DNA of 64,000 nucleotides from an uncultured Bacteroidota bacterium (GCA_900696575.1 CAADHD010000015.1:1-64000); one strand, 5' to 3'; shown: positions 43,229-51,694, counted from the first letter of the stretch. Numbers and translations are program-made. The notes: generated by a model not told the origin, from the letters alone.

Positions 43229-44187
43229 TGCACTCCATAGAAGAGTTGCAGCAAGAAATTGAAAAGGCGATGGCTTCGCTGAAAATCGGCAGCCGGCCTG
43301 CCTCGCTTTACGATCCTGCTCATTACATGCTCTCCCTTGGCGGTAAGCGCATGCGGCCGTTGCTGGTGCTTGCTGCCTGCGAAATGACGGGCGGAAAAAT
43401 TAATGATGCCATAAATGCTGCACTCGGATTTGAATTGTTTCACAATTTCACGCTGCTGCATGATGATATTATGGACAATGCTCCTCTGCGAAGAGGAAAG
43501 CCAACCGTTCACGAAAAATGGAATACTTCAACGGCCATTCTCAGCGGTGATGCCATGTTTGTAAAATCAGTGCAATTGATTCAGGCATGTGGTAACCGGA
43601 AAGTGATGGATGTTTTTCTCAGTAATGCATTGCTGGTTTGCGAAGGCCAGCAACTCGATATGGATTTTGAAAAAAGGGAGGATGTTTCCATTGACGAATA
43701 CTTAGAAATGATTACACTGAAAACTGCTGTGCTGCCCGGAGCCTGCCTGCAGGCAGGTGCTTTATTGGCAAGTGCCTCTGAAATAACAGCCTCTCATTTG
43801 TTTGAAGCAGGAAAAAATATAGGCATAGCTTTTCAGCTTAAAGATGATTTACTTGATGCTTACGGCAGTGAACAGTTCGGTAAACAAACCGGTGGCGATA
43901 TTTTAGCCAATAAAAAAACGTATCTCTATTTACGCTCTCTTCAATTGCTTCCTGAAAGCGATGCCTTAATACTCAAACAACTTTATACGTCAAAAGAAAC
44001 CGGCATACAAAAGGTAGAAGCAGTTAAAAAACTTTTTGATTCGGTAAACATACAGGAAGAAATTCAGCAGGTGATGAATGATTATTTCCGCCTTTCGCTT
44101 GAGCACCTTGAAAAAACTCCCGTGCAGAAAAAAAACAAGCTGCCTTTGATTAATCTATTTGATGAACTGATGCAACGGAAAAAATAA
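43228..44187 (+). CDS. Polyprenyl (isoprenyl) diphosphate synthase
   Basis: The enzyme condenses isopentenyl diphosphate with allylic diphosphates in the cytoplasm. The 319-residue protein has the FARM motif DDIMD (79-83) in FTLLHDDIMDNAPLRRGKPTVH and the second Asp-rich motif DDLLD (206-210) in GIAFQLKDDLLDAYG; GGKRMRP (38-44) binds diphosphate. Phe74 lies five residues before FARM, a position that limits chain length in farnesyl/geranylgeranyl synthases, so a short product (C15-C20) is possible; this is an inference. The start overlaps the epimerase stop by 1 nt. The link to sugar genes may reflect lipid-carrier supply. Confidence 0.92.
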   Translation: MHSIEELQQEIEKAMASLKIGSRPASLYDPAHYMLSLGGKRMRPLLVLAACEMTGGKINDAINAALGFELFHNFTLLHDDIMDNAPLRRGKPTVHEKWNTSTAILSGDAMFVKSVQLIQACGNRKVMDVFLSNALLVCEGQQLDMDFEKREDVSIDEYLEMITLKTAVLPGACLQAGALLASASEITASHLFEAGKNIGIAFQLKDDLLDAYGSEQFGKQTGGDILANKKTYLYLRSLQLLPESDALILKQLYTSKETGIQKVEAVKKLFDSVNIQEEIQQVMNDYFRLSLEHLEKTPVQKKNKLPLINLFDELMQRKK

Positions 44188-44194
44188 TCAGGCA

Positions 44195-46651
44195 TTAAAA
44201 AATCAATTGAGCGCTTACCCTTATCCCGTTGGGATGAATACCGGGATTATCGCGGTAAGTAATCCGCCAGAGCATATCCACACGAAAAAATCGTAACACA
44301 TTCTCCAATCCTGTGCCGGCTTCTACATAGGGCATACTTTTTATGAACGAAACCGGTGAAGGCGGCATCATCAGGTTTTTGTTTTTGCTGTCAAGGTGAC
44401 CAAAAAGAATTTTAGCCGAAATCAGTTCACGCCAATCCAGTTTTCTGAATAAGGGAAGCCTTCTCCACAGCCAGCCGTCAAGATGATGAACGGCAGTTGC
44501 CGATACATAGCGGTCAGTATAGAACTCATAATGATTCATCAGGTTGAAAGCCGTGTAATCATAACGCCAGGATTCATTGCCGCGATGAACGAACAGCATC
44601 GGATACGGAACAACGCCTTTTGACCAGCCGCCCTCAATAGCATAATCGAGAAATCCGTAAGGAAATGTGTTCAGGCGATGCGACATGCGTGCACCCATAC
44701 GCGTATAATTGTAATTGCCCTTTAAAAAACCGTCAAGGCCCTTGGTCAGGCTGATTTGAAACACCGGAAAATCGGAACCTAACGAAGTACGTTTGTGCTT
44801 CTTCTCAATAAATTTCTCCTGAAATGAATAGCGGAACAGCAAGCTTGCTTCAGAAATACGTAAATACTCCTGCTGCAAAGTTTCTGAAGCATCGCTGTAA
44901 GTGTTGAAGAAAATACTGCGTGGTTTATAAAAATTATTCACGTAATGTGCGCGCAGGGTTATTCCATTTCGGAACGAGCTTTCAACATAAAATTTATTGC
45001 CATCCATCACGGCCAGCCGGTCTGAGGGGTTTCTGCGAAAAAGAATTACCAGAAAACCTTCATCTCTAAAAACCGGTTCATGTAATCCGGGCTGTACTAA
45101 GTCATGCCGGTGCTGAAATCCTGCTGCCACAAACGGCTTTCTGCGAATTGCATAACGCACACCACCCATGTACTTGAACTCCTTATCTTTAAATCCATAG
45201 GCTCCATATCCTTCAAATCTCCAGCGCGTATGAAACTTATCATTGGTCCTTCCGCCAAGGCGCATCCTTACTCCTTCCACATCATTGCTGCTTATTAAAT
45301 GATAATAGGGCCCTATATCAACCTTTTTGTATTCCACATGGCCGGTGAAGAGTACTACAAGAGTGGCTACATACACCTGAAAAGCAGGAATGGTTTTTAA
45401 TGTATCCACCAAATCGAAAATTCTTTTTTCGCGTTCGGTCAATGACTCAGGCCTGCGTTCGTTCCAGAACTCACGGCTGCGGTCAAACGCATCAGGACTC
45501 ATGGTTACATAAGATCCGCGTTTGAATACTTTTTTATCAATCGGTGAATTGATGGTATGCTCTGAATAATTACGCGACTTGCGTACCGTAATGCTCATGC
45601 CGTTAACCCTGCGCGAAAATTTTACAATCAGTTGTTCATGCGAGGGAACCCATTTATTCTCATTCATGCAGGTAAATACTTTTACATAAGCCAGCTCATC
45701 AATAAAATTTACATGCGCTGTTTTATCAAGCATAAGCGTAATGCGCTGTAAGGCAAACGTGGTGTCATGAAACCAGAAGTTGCCGTTGAAGGTACGTTCA
45801 AAGCGGTTGTTCGAGAAGAAATCAACACGGTAGCATTTGCGGCCTTCAATGATGGAACTGTCACTTACCACATAGTCATAATGTTTCATCCCCTCTTTTG
45901 AAACCGGGCTGACAAAACTTTTTCCGAAAATGTTGATGTAATCATCATAGACCGCTACATTGCGATAAATGTCTTTCAGGATCTGAATCAAGGTCAGATT
46001 TTCAACACCGGCTGAGCGGCTTCCTTCAACCATTTCGCGTTTCTGCAACGGTTTATGACGGTGATAAACCGAAGAAGCCGATTCTGTAAAAAAGAAAGGA
46101 AGGGACGGGCTTTGATTCGTTCCGATGGTATCAGCCTGTTCGAGGAGAAATTCAAACGGCTTCAACACACGGTTTTTTTTCAACTCATCGGTAACATCGT
46201 TCAGTTCAAACTGCAGTTTCTCATACACTTTGTATGAATAATAATCATTAAACACAGGATTGTTTGATTCGCGGTTCTGGAAAATACGGTTCACGTACTT
46301 TTCAATGATGTCACTGCCGGTTTTTCGTGCTTCCTGCTGCATGGTTTGTGCGCTTGAAGTAAGATCGAAGACTACCTGATAGCCTGACATCTGTTTTAAG
46401 GGAATAGTTACGGAAATGTAACCCCTGGCCGTAGCGGTAAGTGCAGTTACATTATATGAAACATGAATGGTAAACCTGCCTTTACTGTCAGCAAAGGCAA
46501 ATGAGGTATCGTTAAGGGCAGCCACAAAGGCATATGGAACCGGTTCATTGGTAAATGCATCTTTAACCATGCCATTGATGGTTGTCTGAGCCTGCATGCA
46601 GATGTTCCCCGACAGAAGAAAAACAATAAGCAGGATATTTAATTTCTGCAT
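44195..46651 (-). CDS. DUF5686 outer-membrane protein with carboxypeptidase-regulatory-like domain
   Basis: The 818-residue protein has a signal peptide (MQKLNILLIVFLLSGNICMQAQ), a carboxypeptidase-regulatory-like (CarbopepD_reg_2) domain at about 25-100 (INGMVKDAFTNEPVPYAFVAALND, SKGRFTIHV), a mixed domain with YYSYKVYEKLQFELNDV and KCYRVDFFSNNRFERTFNGNFWFHD, and a long beta-rich C-terminal half ending RVSAQLIF, fitting an outer-membrane barrel. This is the DUF5686 architecture widespread in Bacteroidota, of unknown role. An upstream frame start at 46738 would overlap the previous gene; 46651 precedes the signal peptide. It is the last gene of the four-gene minus-strand operon. Confidence 0.87.
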   Translation of the reverse strand: MQKLNILLIVFLLSGNICMQAQTTINGMVKDAFTNEPVPYAFVAALNDTSFAFADSKGRFTIHVSYNVTALTATARGYISVTIPLKQMSGYQVVFDLTSSAQTMQQEARKTGSDIIEKYVNRIFQNRESNNPVFNDYYSYKVYEKLQFELNDVTDELKKNRVLKPFEFLLEQADTIGTNQSPSLPFFFTESASSVYHRHKPLQKREMVEGSRSAGVENLTLIQILKDIYRNVAVYDDYINIFGKSFVSPVSKEGMKHYDYVVSDSSIIEGRKCYRVDFFSNNRFERTFNGNFWFHDTTFALQRITLMLDKTAHVNFIDELAYVKVFTCMNENKWVPSHEQLIVKFSRRVNGMSITVRKSRNYSEHTINSPIDKKVFKRGSYVTMSPDAFDRSREFWNERRPESLTEREKRIFDLVDTLKTIPAFQVYVATLVVLFTGHVEYKKVDIGPYYHLISSNDVEGVRMRLGGRTNDKFHTRWRFEGYGAYGFKDKEFKYMGGVRYAIRRKPFVAAGFQHRHDLVQPGLHEPVFRDEGFLVILFRRNPSDRLAVMDGNKFYVESSFRNGITLRAHYVNNFYKPRSIFFNTYSDASETLQQEYLRISEASLLFRYSFQEKFIEKKHKRTSLGSDFPVFQISLTKGLDGFLKGNYNYTRMGARMSHRLNTFPYGFLDYAIEGGWSKGVVPYPMLFVHRGNESWRYDYTAFNLMNHYEFYTDRYVSATAVHHLDGWLWRRLPLFRKLDWRELISAKILFGHLDSKNKNLMMPPSPVSFIKSMPYVEAGTGLENVLRFFRVDMLWRITYRDNPGIHPNGIRVSAQLIF

Positions 46652-46661
46652 ACTGAAAACT

Positions 46662-47009
46662 TTATCCGTTATCGGCAAGAGCATCCCAATATTCCACCGC
46701 CCTGCGGGTATGGGGTATGACAATAGTGCCGCCAACAATATTGCAGACGGCTAACAGTTCGAAAAGTTCATTACGCGTTACTCCCGTTTCATGGCATTTG
46801 CCAAGATGGTATTTCACGCAGTCATCGCAGCGGAGAACAAGTGAAGCCACCAGACCCATCATCTCTTTGGTTTTTGATGACAAAGCCCCGTCAGCATAAG
46901 TATTGGTATCAAGATTAAATAGACGCTTGAGCACAAGGTTATCTGCATCCAGAATTTTTTTGTTCATCCGATCACGGTAATCGTTGAAATCTTTTACTGC
47001 CTGATTCAT
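46662..47009 (-). CDS. Carboxymuconolactone decarboxylase/AhpD-like protein
   Basis: The 115-residue all-helical protein has the AhpD-type redox motif Cys61-Asp-Asp-Cys64 followed by His68 (CDDCVKYHLGKCHETGVTRNELFELLAVCNIVGGTIVIPH). In AhpD, this Cys-x-x-Cys-x3-His centre supports disulfide or hydroperoxide reduction, so the protein is likely a small thiol-dependent reductase rather than a true decarboxylase. Family subunits form trimers or hexamers. It lies 27 nt after thiL and 10 nt before the DUF5686 gene; the link to either is unclear. Confidence 0.9.
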   Translation of the reverse strand: MNQAVKDFNDYRDRMNKKILDADNLVLKRLFNLDTNTYADGALSSKTKEMMGLVASLVLRCDDCVKYHLGKCHETGVTRNELFELLAVCNIVGGTIVIPHTRRAVEYWDALADNG

Positions 47010-47036
47010 ATTGCTGTGGTTTTATTGGCAATCAGT

Positions 47037-48089
47037 TTATTTGTTCTCTCTGAAAAATGCATCCCAGCCCTGTGCTTTCAATTGGATTTGATGGCCGGAA
47101 GGATCTTCCATCTTTAATCCTTCTTCTTTTCTGGTTATATGTCCGATGACGGAAACATCTTTCAATGCCTTTACTTTTTCAAGATCAGCCGGAGAGATGG
47201 TGAAAAGCAACTCATAATCTTCACCACCATTTAGCGCACAGGTTACAGGATGCATGTTAAATTCTTCTGCAAGTCCGGCAGTTTTTACATCAATGGGAAT
47301 GCGGTTTTCAAGAATACGGCAACCCGTTCCTGATTGGGTACAGAGATGAAACAGTTCTGATGCTAATCCATCACTGATGTCAATCATGGCAGTTGGTTTT
47401 ATGCCGGCCTGCATCAGTTGATCAATAATGTCTTTTCGTGCTTCGGGTTTCAATTGCCTTTCGAGGAGGTAATCATAACCGGAGAGGTCGGGCTGTATGG
47501 AAGGGTTTTCCTGAAAGATTTTCTTTTCGCGGCTGAGGAGTTGCAATCCGAGGAAGGCTGCGCCCAGATCGCCTGTTACGCAAATCAAATCATTCTCATT
47601 GGCAAAATTGCGATACACCACTTGATTTTTGGCAGCCGTACCAATAGCAGTAACCGAAATGACCAATCCTGAAACGGATGAAGTAGTATCGCCACCGGCA
47701 AGGTCAACTTTATAATGATTGCAGGCGAGGTTGATGCCTGCATAAAGTTCTTCTACCGCTTCGAGCGAAAAGCGGTTTGATACGGCTATGCTCACCACTA
47801 CCTGTTTGGGTGTGCCGTTCATTGCATAGATATCGCTGAGGTTGCAGATAATGGCTTTGTAGCCGAGATGTTTCAAAGGAGTGTAGGAAAGATCGAAGTG
47901 AATGCCTTCGGTTAGCATATCGGTGGTGATGAGGGTTACTTCTTCTGAATTAAGTATAACGGCTGCATCATCGCCAATACCTTTCAGCGTTTCGGGATGG
48001 TATAGTTTTACGCTGCGTGAAATTATTTCTATTAACCCGAATTCGCCAATGGATGATAACTCGGTTCGCTGACCTGCATTTTCAAACAT
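47037..48089 (-). CDS. thiL: Thiamine-monophosphate kinase (ThiL)
   Basis: ThiL phosphorylates thiamine monophosphate to thiamine diphosphate with ATP. The 350-residue protein has the family start RTELSSIGEFGLIEII, GIGDDAAVI (metal and ATP binding), TTDMLTEGIHFDLSYTPLKHLGYKAIICNLSDIYAMNGTPK, LAGGDTTSS, VTGDLGAAFLGLQLL, MIDISDGLASELFHLC and GEDYELLFT. The ATG at 48089 is fixed by the family start; an in-frame TTG at 48098 was rejected. A TATGTTTG (48090 to 48083) overlaps this start codon, probably by chance. The rRNA methyltransferase gene lies 55 nt upstream. Confidence 0.95.
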   Translation of the reverse strand: MFENAGQRTELSSIGEFGLIEIISRSVKLYHPETLKGIGDDAAVILNSEEVTLITTDMLTEGIHFDLSYTPLKHLGYKAIICNLSDIYAMNGTPKQVVVSIAVSNRFSLEAVEELYAGINLACNHYKVDLAGGDTTSSVSGLVISVTAIGTAAKNQVVYRNFANENDLICVTGDLGAAFLGLQLLSREKKIFQENPSIQPDLSGYDYLLERQLKPEARKDIIDQLMQAGIKPTAMIDISDGLASELFHLCTQSGTGCRILENRIPIDVKTAGLAEEFNMHPVTCALNGGEDYELLFTISPADLEKVKALKDVSVIGHITRKEEGLKMEDPSGHQIQLKAQGWDAFFRENK

Positions 48090-48144
48090 AATGTACAATT
48101 AGATGAGTGCGAAGATACGCTGATGAAAAGCAAGGTGATGTACC

Positions 48145-49029
48145 TTATTGCATTATGCTGAGTGTTCTTCCGAAAACTCCGAGGGGAAGTTTGAAACCGG
48201 TGGTGCTTTGCAGAAAAATTTCTCCTGTTTCGAATTTATGCTGACTGTAATTGGAAAAAAGGTTCTCAATAATGAGAGAAGAGAATCCGAGCGAATAGGT
48301 ATTCATCAGCAGGAAATGATTTGGTTCGAGCAGGCTGAAGACCATGCGTGTCATTTCGTTAATCATTTCTTCGAGTTTCCATTTGCGGCCGTCAGTGCCG
48401 TGGCCGTAGGCAGGCGGGTCGAGAATGATGCCGTGGTATTTTTTTCCGCGTTTTTGCTCGCGCTGTACAAATTTCATGGCATCTTCTATCATCCAACGGA
48501 TATTATCGAGTTTGCTGAGTTCCATGTTTTCGTTGGCCCAGGTAACGACCTGGCGAACGGAATCGAGGTGGGTAACTTCGGCACCTGCAGCACGGGCGGC
48601 AAGGGATGATGCTCCGGTGTAAGCAAACAGGTTGAGTACGCGTGGCGGAGACGTTTCTGCTTTTTTTAGTTGATTGACGGAATGGTAGATGTAATCCCAG
48701 TTGACGGCCTGCTCGGGAAAGATGCCGGTATGTTTGAAGGATGTGAGAGCGAGACGGCAGGTGAATGTTAGTCCTTCATTGTTTTGGTAAGAGATGTTCC
48801 ATCGGTCGGGTATGGGTTTGAGTTTTTGCCAATTGCCCGAGGAACTTGATTTGGGAACAAAGCGGGCATGGGCTTTCTTTTCCCACTCATTGGTTTTGAG
48901 TTTGGGACTCCAGATGGCCTGCGGCTCGGGCCGGATGAGGATATAACTTCCGAAGCGTTCGAGTTTTTGGAAGTCTCCGCAGTCGATGAGTTCATAGTCA
49001 TGAAAGGCGGAGGGAGTGAGAAGGAGCAT
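48145..49029 (-). CDS. Class I SAM-dependent methyltransferase, RlmI-like
   Basis: The 294-residue protein has an N-terminal beta-rich region (YELIDCGDFQKLERFGSYILIRPEPQAIW), then a Rossmann methyltransferase domain with motif I VLNLFAYTGASSLAARAAGAEVTHLD, DNIRWMIEDAMKFV, and the catalytic-site motif IV ILDPPAYGHG. DPPxxG motifs with this order occur in the RlmI/RlmK 23S rRNA cytosine-5 methyltransferase group (COG1092-like), though there is no PUA domain. The target base is not known. The start ATG lies 4 nt after a perfect -7 box. First gene of the operon with thiL, AhpD-like and DUF5686 genes. Confidence 0.86.
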   Translation of the reverse strand: MLLLTPSAFHDYELIDCGDFQKLERFGSYILIRPEPQAIWSPKLKTNEWEKKAHARFVPKSSSSGNWQKLKPIPDRWNISYQNNEGLTFTCRLALTSFKHTGIFPEQAVNWDYIYHSVNQLKKAETSPPRVLNLFAYTGASSLAARAAGAEVTHLDSVRQVVTWANENMELSKLDNIRWMIEDAMKFVQREQKRGKKYHGIILDPPAYGHGTDGRKWKLEEMINEMTRMVFSLLEPNHFLLMNTYSLGFSSLIIENLFSNYSQHKFETGEIFLQSTTGFKLPLGVFGRTLSIMQ

Positions 49030-49033
49030 GGGG

Positions 49034-49041
49034 CAAAGGTA
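49034..49041 (-). promoter_or_regulatory. -7 promoter element of the methyltransferase/thiL operon
   Basis: On the minus strand TACCTTTG (49041 to 49034) matches TAnnTTTG and ends 4 bases before the ATG at 49029. Confidence 0.6.
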
Positions 49042-49091
49042 AAGGGATGGGACAAAGAAGTTGAGAGGGGAAATATAACCTCTCCCCTTAA

Positions 49092-49147
49092 CCCTCTCTC
49101 CTCAGGAGAGGGGGTACTTCCTCCGATTGATATTCTGAGGGAGGAAG
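49092..49147. repeat. Two adjacent palindromes, including a CTCTCCT/AGGAGAG element
   Basis: The first palindrome runs 49092-49114 with arms of 11 bases around one central base (core TCTCCT, C, AGGAGA; C-rich left arm, G-rich right arm). The second pairs CTTCCTCC (49117-49124) with GGAGGAAG (49140-49147). CTCTCCT...AGGAGAG elements next to CCCCTTAACCC are, to my knowledge, common dispersed intergenic repeats in Bacteroidota genomes. The sequence lies between the methyltransferase promoter and the tandem array; 49148-49224 shows nothing recognisable. Confidence 0.55.
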
Positions 49148-49224
49148 AATAGCAGGGTTTACAACAATAGAAGAAAAGAACATTAGAACAGCAGAGCATT
49201 TGAAATGATGAAGCTGATGCGATG

Positions 49225-49412
49225 AATGTTTGAACCTCCGCGGTTAATGTTTGTAGGATTTTGGCAATGTTTGAACGTTTTCATTTTATGCTTGAACATC
49301 CACGGTTAATGTTTACACATCCGCGGCTAATGTTTGACCGATTTTCTACAATGTTTGAACCGCAATGGCAAATGTTTGAACGTTTGCGGGCAAAGTTGAG
49401 GCATTTATGAGG
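49225..49412. repeat. 21-bp tandem repeat array, nine units
   Basis: Units begin at 49225, 49246, 49266, 49287, 49308, 49329, 49350 and 49371, with a decayed ninth at 49392. All are 21 bp except the second (20 bp). Each starts AATGTTTGAAC or a close variant (TATGCTTGAAC, AATGTTTACAC) and the second half varies around CTCCGCGGTT. Because 21 is seven codons, plus-strand reading from 49267 gives a heptad peptide (MFERFHF, MLEHPRL, MFTHPRL, MFDRFST, MFEPQWQ, MFERLRA, KLRHL) ending at TGA 49410. Second-half substitutions keep the reading frame. Whether it is translated is unknown. Confidence 0.85.
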
Positions 49413-49746
49413 TGATAACTAATTGGTATTAAATTATTCAGAAGGATTTTGTAAGATGTGGTGTAAGGTTTTGAGGGAAACAGAGGGAAAAAAATGTAAG
49501 GTTTTTAGGGGAATAGATGGCTTTTGAATGTTTAGCTGCTGCGAAATGAATATCCAATAAGGAATAAGAAATAAGGCTGGTTGGTGAAGGAACACCAACC
49601 AGAGGGAAATGTAAAAGGTAGGGAAATGCAGAATGTTGAATGCCCAATTATGAATGCAGAATTGGCGGCAGTGGTAAGTGTTAACGTCCGTAGGCACAAA
49701 CACTCAGGCTTGGCTTCAGACTAGAGACAGCGGGACAGTTGGGGAA
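49413..49746. other. Intergenic region with degenerate repeats
   Basis: Long frames here run through low-complexity AT-rich text and are not credible genes. The region contains the REP-like hairpin at 49577-49602, then a stretch in which GAATGCAGAAT-type words recur (49625-49665), then GTGTT...AACAC inverted words near 49678-49705. No promoter was recognised. Confidence 0.45.
49577..49602. repeat. REP-like hairpin, copy 1
   Basis: CTGGTTGGTG (49577-49586) and CACCAACCAG (49593-49602) are perfect 10-bp reverse complements around AAGGAA, followed by AGGG. Related elements lie at 51434-51463 and 52416-52441. The shared form is GGTTGGTG-AAnnAA-CACCAACC then GAGG. Confidence 0.75.
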
Positions 49747-50190
49747 TTATCTGTTAATCAGATGAAGACGCATTAAGGATACTCCTTTTCTAACTTTGAA
49801 TAACTCACCGGGCTCATCATACTCAGCAAAAATTCCTTCAAAAGCAATGGGAATAATTTCTTTAGGATGAACAGTTTTAAGGAATGACTTCATTTCAGAA
49901 GTAAGTATTTCACTGCTTCCTTTAACAGAAATATCAGGTGCATTATCTCTGATTATTGTCATTTGAAATTCTTTAATTTTCAATTTATATATTTTCTCTT
50001 TGCCAATATATAGGGCATGAATTGATATTAATCCGGCTGCATCTTTTGATGAGATTGTATCGTTATGAGTGAATAAAGAACCATCATTTGCAATGGCAAA
50101 AATAAAATCACCTGATCGTATTTGAGCGAACAAAATGCTGCAATGGACTAACACAAAAACAAACAGTATTACTCTTATAACAGATAGCAT
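49747..50190 (-). CDS. Small exported protein, possibly GldM C-terminal-domain-like
   Basis: The 147-residue protein has a hydrophobic N-terminus (MLSVIRVILFVFVLVHCSILFAQ), then a short segment with IRSGDFIFAIANDGSLF and a beta-rich domain: YKLKIKEFQMTIIRDNAPDISVKGSSEILTSEMKSFLKTVHPKEIIPIAFEGIFAEYDEPGELF. That second part resembles the Ig-like terminal domain of the gliding/T9SS protein GldM (pattern: strand, then 'S-E-M-K-x-x-L...G-x-x-I-x-I-x-x-I-x-A'). The likeness is visual only. It starts 9 nt after the cysteine-rich gene, so they form one transcript. Confidence 0.65.
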   Translation of the reverse strand: MLSVIRVILFVFVLVHCSILFAQIRSGDFIFAIANDGSLFTHNDTISSKDAAGLISIHALYIGKEKIYKLKIKEFQMTIIRDNAPDISVKGSSEILTSEMKSFLKTVHPKEIIPIAFEGIFAEYDEPGELFKVRKGVSLMRLHLINR

Positions 50191-50199
50191 AGCTTTAAT

Positions 50200-51171
50200 T
50201 TATTTAATGATGACAAAATCAGCTTCTATAATCATTCCGCTACCCGCGACTCTGTTTGTTCCTTCACCACAAGGACACCTGACAGTAGTGCAACAGGTGG
50301 TTGATGCATTAACACATAAGCATACTTTTGTATATAAGCTCCAATGGCGAAATTCACAATTGCTATCAGGGCATGCACAACCTTGCGTGCATGAATAACA
50401 CCAAGGCTCGCGCATCACAAAAGGCTCAGAGCCATCAAAGGGTATAAACCAATAGCGGCCGAAATCAGGCGGTTGAAAAACAAAATCAGACTTCCATGGA
50501 ACATTGGTTGTATTAATAATGCACATTCCCACTGAAGTTTCGGGGTCCATTTCTGTTAGAGTAATAAAAGCTATATTGTTCTTTTTAATCAGAGAAATCT
50601 TCTTATATCTTTCTGTGTCTATTTTCGCTTTATAAATTGTTTCTAACTTTATGGCAGATGCTTTCAAAATAATTCCGCCACCCGTTCTTAAAGGATGATT
50701 ACCGAAATTCTGCTTTACATCAATTTCAGCCTTGCATGGATTAGAAGTTTGATCGCCACATTTACATGCCTCGCAACCTCCGCTAATAGTCACCCAAGCA
50801 CAGGAGGAGGTGCGGCACACATATAGTTCTTTACAATCGCTAATAAGATAAGTTCTTGGCATCAATATAAAAGGTTGTATTTCATCAAAAGGAATAAACC
50901 AATAGTTAAGCGAGTCAGGTATATAAATTTTGTTATTTCCCCATTCAAGATCAGTTATAATATAAACGCGTTGGCCAATAATGGAGTCATGTTTAATCTG
51001 CTCTTTCACAATATTAGCCACTCCATCATGATAGTTGATAGTAATCTTTATTCCTAAATAATCAGAAATCATAGAAACATAGGTGCTACCTTGTGCATTT
51101 GCGAACATGCTGCACAAAAGGAAAACATTAAGCAATAAAAATGTTTGAAGGAATCGTTTGTGAAGATACAA
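50200..51171 (-). CDS. Cysteine-rich exported protein with internal duplication
   Basis: The 323-residue protein has a signal peptide (LHKRFLQTFLLLNVFLLCSMFANAQ) and two halves of about 145 residues. Each half has YWFIPFD followed by xxxPF (residues 90-101 and 240-251), then a Cys-rich loop, then a GGGIIL/GSGMII strand. The loops contain CRTSSCAWVTISGGCEACKC and CYSCTQGCACPDSNCEFRHW with further CxC and CC pairs; 19 Cys occur in the mature protein, which suggests disulfides or metal binding outside the cell. The start is TTG; no ATG lies before residue 22. No family recognised. Confidence 0.72.
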   Translation of the reverse strand: MYLHKRFLQTFLLLNVFLLCSMFANAQGSTYVSMISDYLGIKITINYHDGVANIVKEQIKHDSIIGQRVYIITDLEWGNNKIYIPDSLNYWFIPFDEIQPFILMPRTYLISDCKELYVCRTSSCAWVTISGGCEACKCGDQTSNPCKAEIDVKQNFGNHPLRTGGGIILKASAIKLETIYKAKIDTERYKKISLIKKNNIAFITLTEMDPETSVGMCIINTTNVPWKSDFVFQPPDFGRYWFIPFDGSEPFVMREPWCYSCTQGCACPDSNCEFRHWSLYTKVCLCVNASTTCCTTVRCPCGEGTNRVAGSGMIIEADFVIIK

Positions 51172-51694
51172 ACGAGGACGGGAAAATAAAAATGTTACTG
51201 CATGTTGAATTGCGGGAGGGGGGGGAGGTAGTTACAAAGTTTGATAGTTTTTTCATGAGTTGATGATTTAGTGATGTAAACTTAAGCGCTTATGTAAATA
51301 CAAACCAAATTTATTTTTATTTTTTAAGAACTGAAAATGAGGGGATTGAAAAATAATTTTTTCAGCGATACCGTGTTTTCCTTACGGTGGATGGCGGCTT
51401 TTGGTGTTTAATAACCAGGGAGGAAGTTGAAGGTGGTTTGTGAAAAGAACACCAGGCAAGAGGCGATGAGAAAATATGAAAATGTGAACTATGATCGTTT
51501 TTGGAGACACAAACGATGGCGGAAAAGCACCACAAGCAAGACTCAAGCATAAAAAAATGCATTATTCACCATTCGAGGCGCATGATTCGCCACTTACCCC
51601 TTGCCTTTTGCCTACTGTTTTTTGTGAAAATGCGGGTGAATGGGTTATTTGTAACCTGAACAGGGGTAACGGAGTATCAGTTTAAAAACTCAAC
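51172..51694. other. Intergenic region, 523 bases
   Basis: The sequence is AT-rich with no believable gene. It contains the short palindrome CGTTTGTGAAGATACAAACG overlapping the start of the Cys-rich gene, a related TCGTTT...AAACGA pair near 51493-51514, the degenerate REP-like copy at 51434-51463, and C/T-rich ACCCCTTGCCTTTTGCC text near 51596-51612. No clear TAnnTTTG box precedes the gene at 51695. Confidence 0.4.
51434..51463. repeat. REP-like hairpin, copy 2 (degenerate)
   Basis: GGTTTGTGAAAAGAACACCAGGC followed by AAGAGG aligns with copies 1 and 3. The arms are imperfect, so this copy would form only a short stem (GTG/CAC and flanking pairs). Confidence 0.55.

Noticed and set aside
48083-48090. 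TATGTTTG as the promoter of thiL
   Set aside because: The box includes the thiL start codon, and the family N-terminus requires that start, so the match is probably chance; thiL is likely read from the upstream operon promoter.
49225-49412. CRISPR array
   Set aside because: The unit is a contiguous 21-bp tandem repeat without spacers of constant length between identical repeats, and no cas gene is present.
49434-49703. Minus-strand frames of 69 and 89 codons in the repeat-rich gap
   Set aside because: They cross the REP-like hairpin and low-complexity words, overlap each other in two frames and have no domain; they are by-products of repeats.
51362-51685. Two frames of about 65 codons on opposite strands between the Cys-rich and FN3-like genes
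   Set aside because: They overlap the degenerate hairpin copy, have no promoter and show no protein-like pattern.
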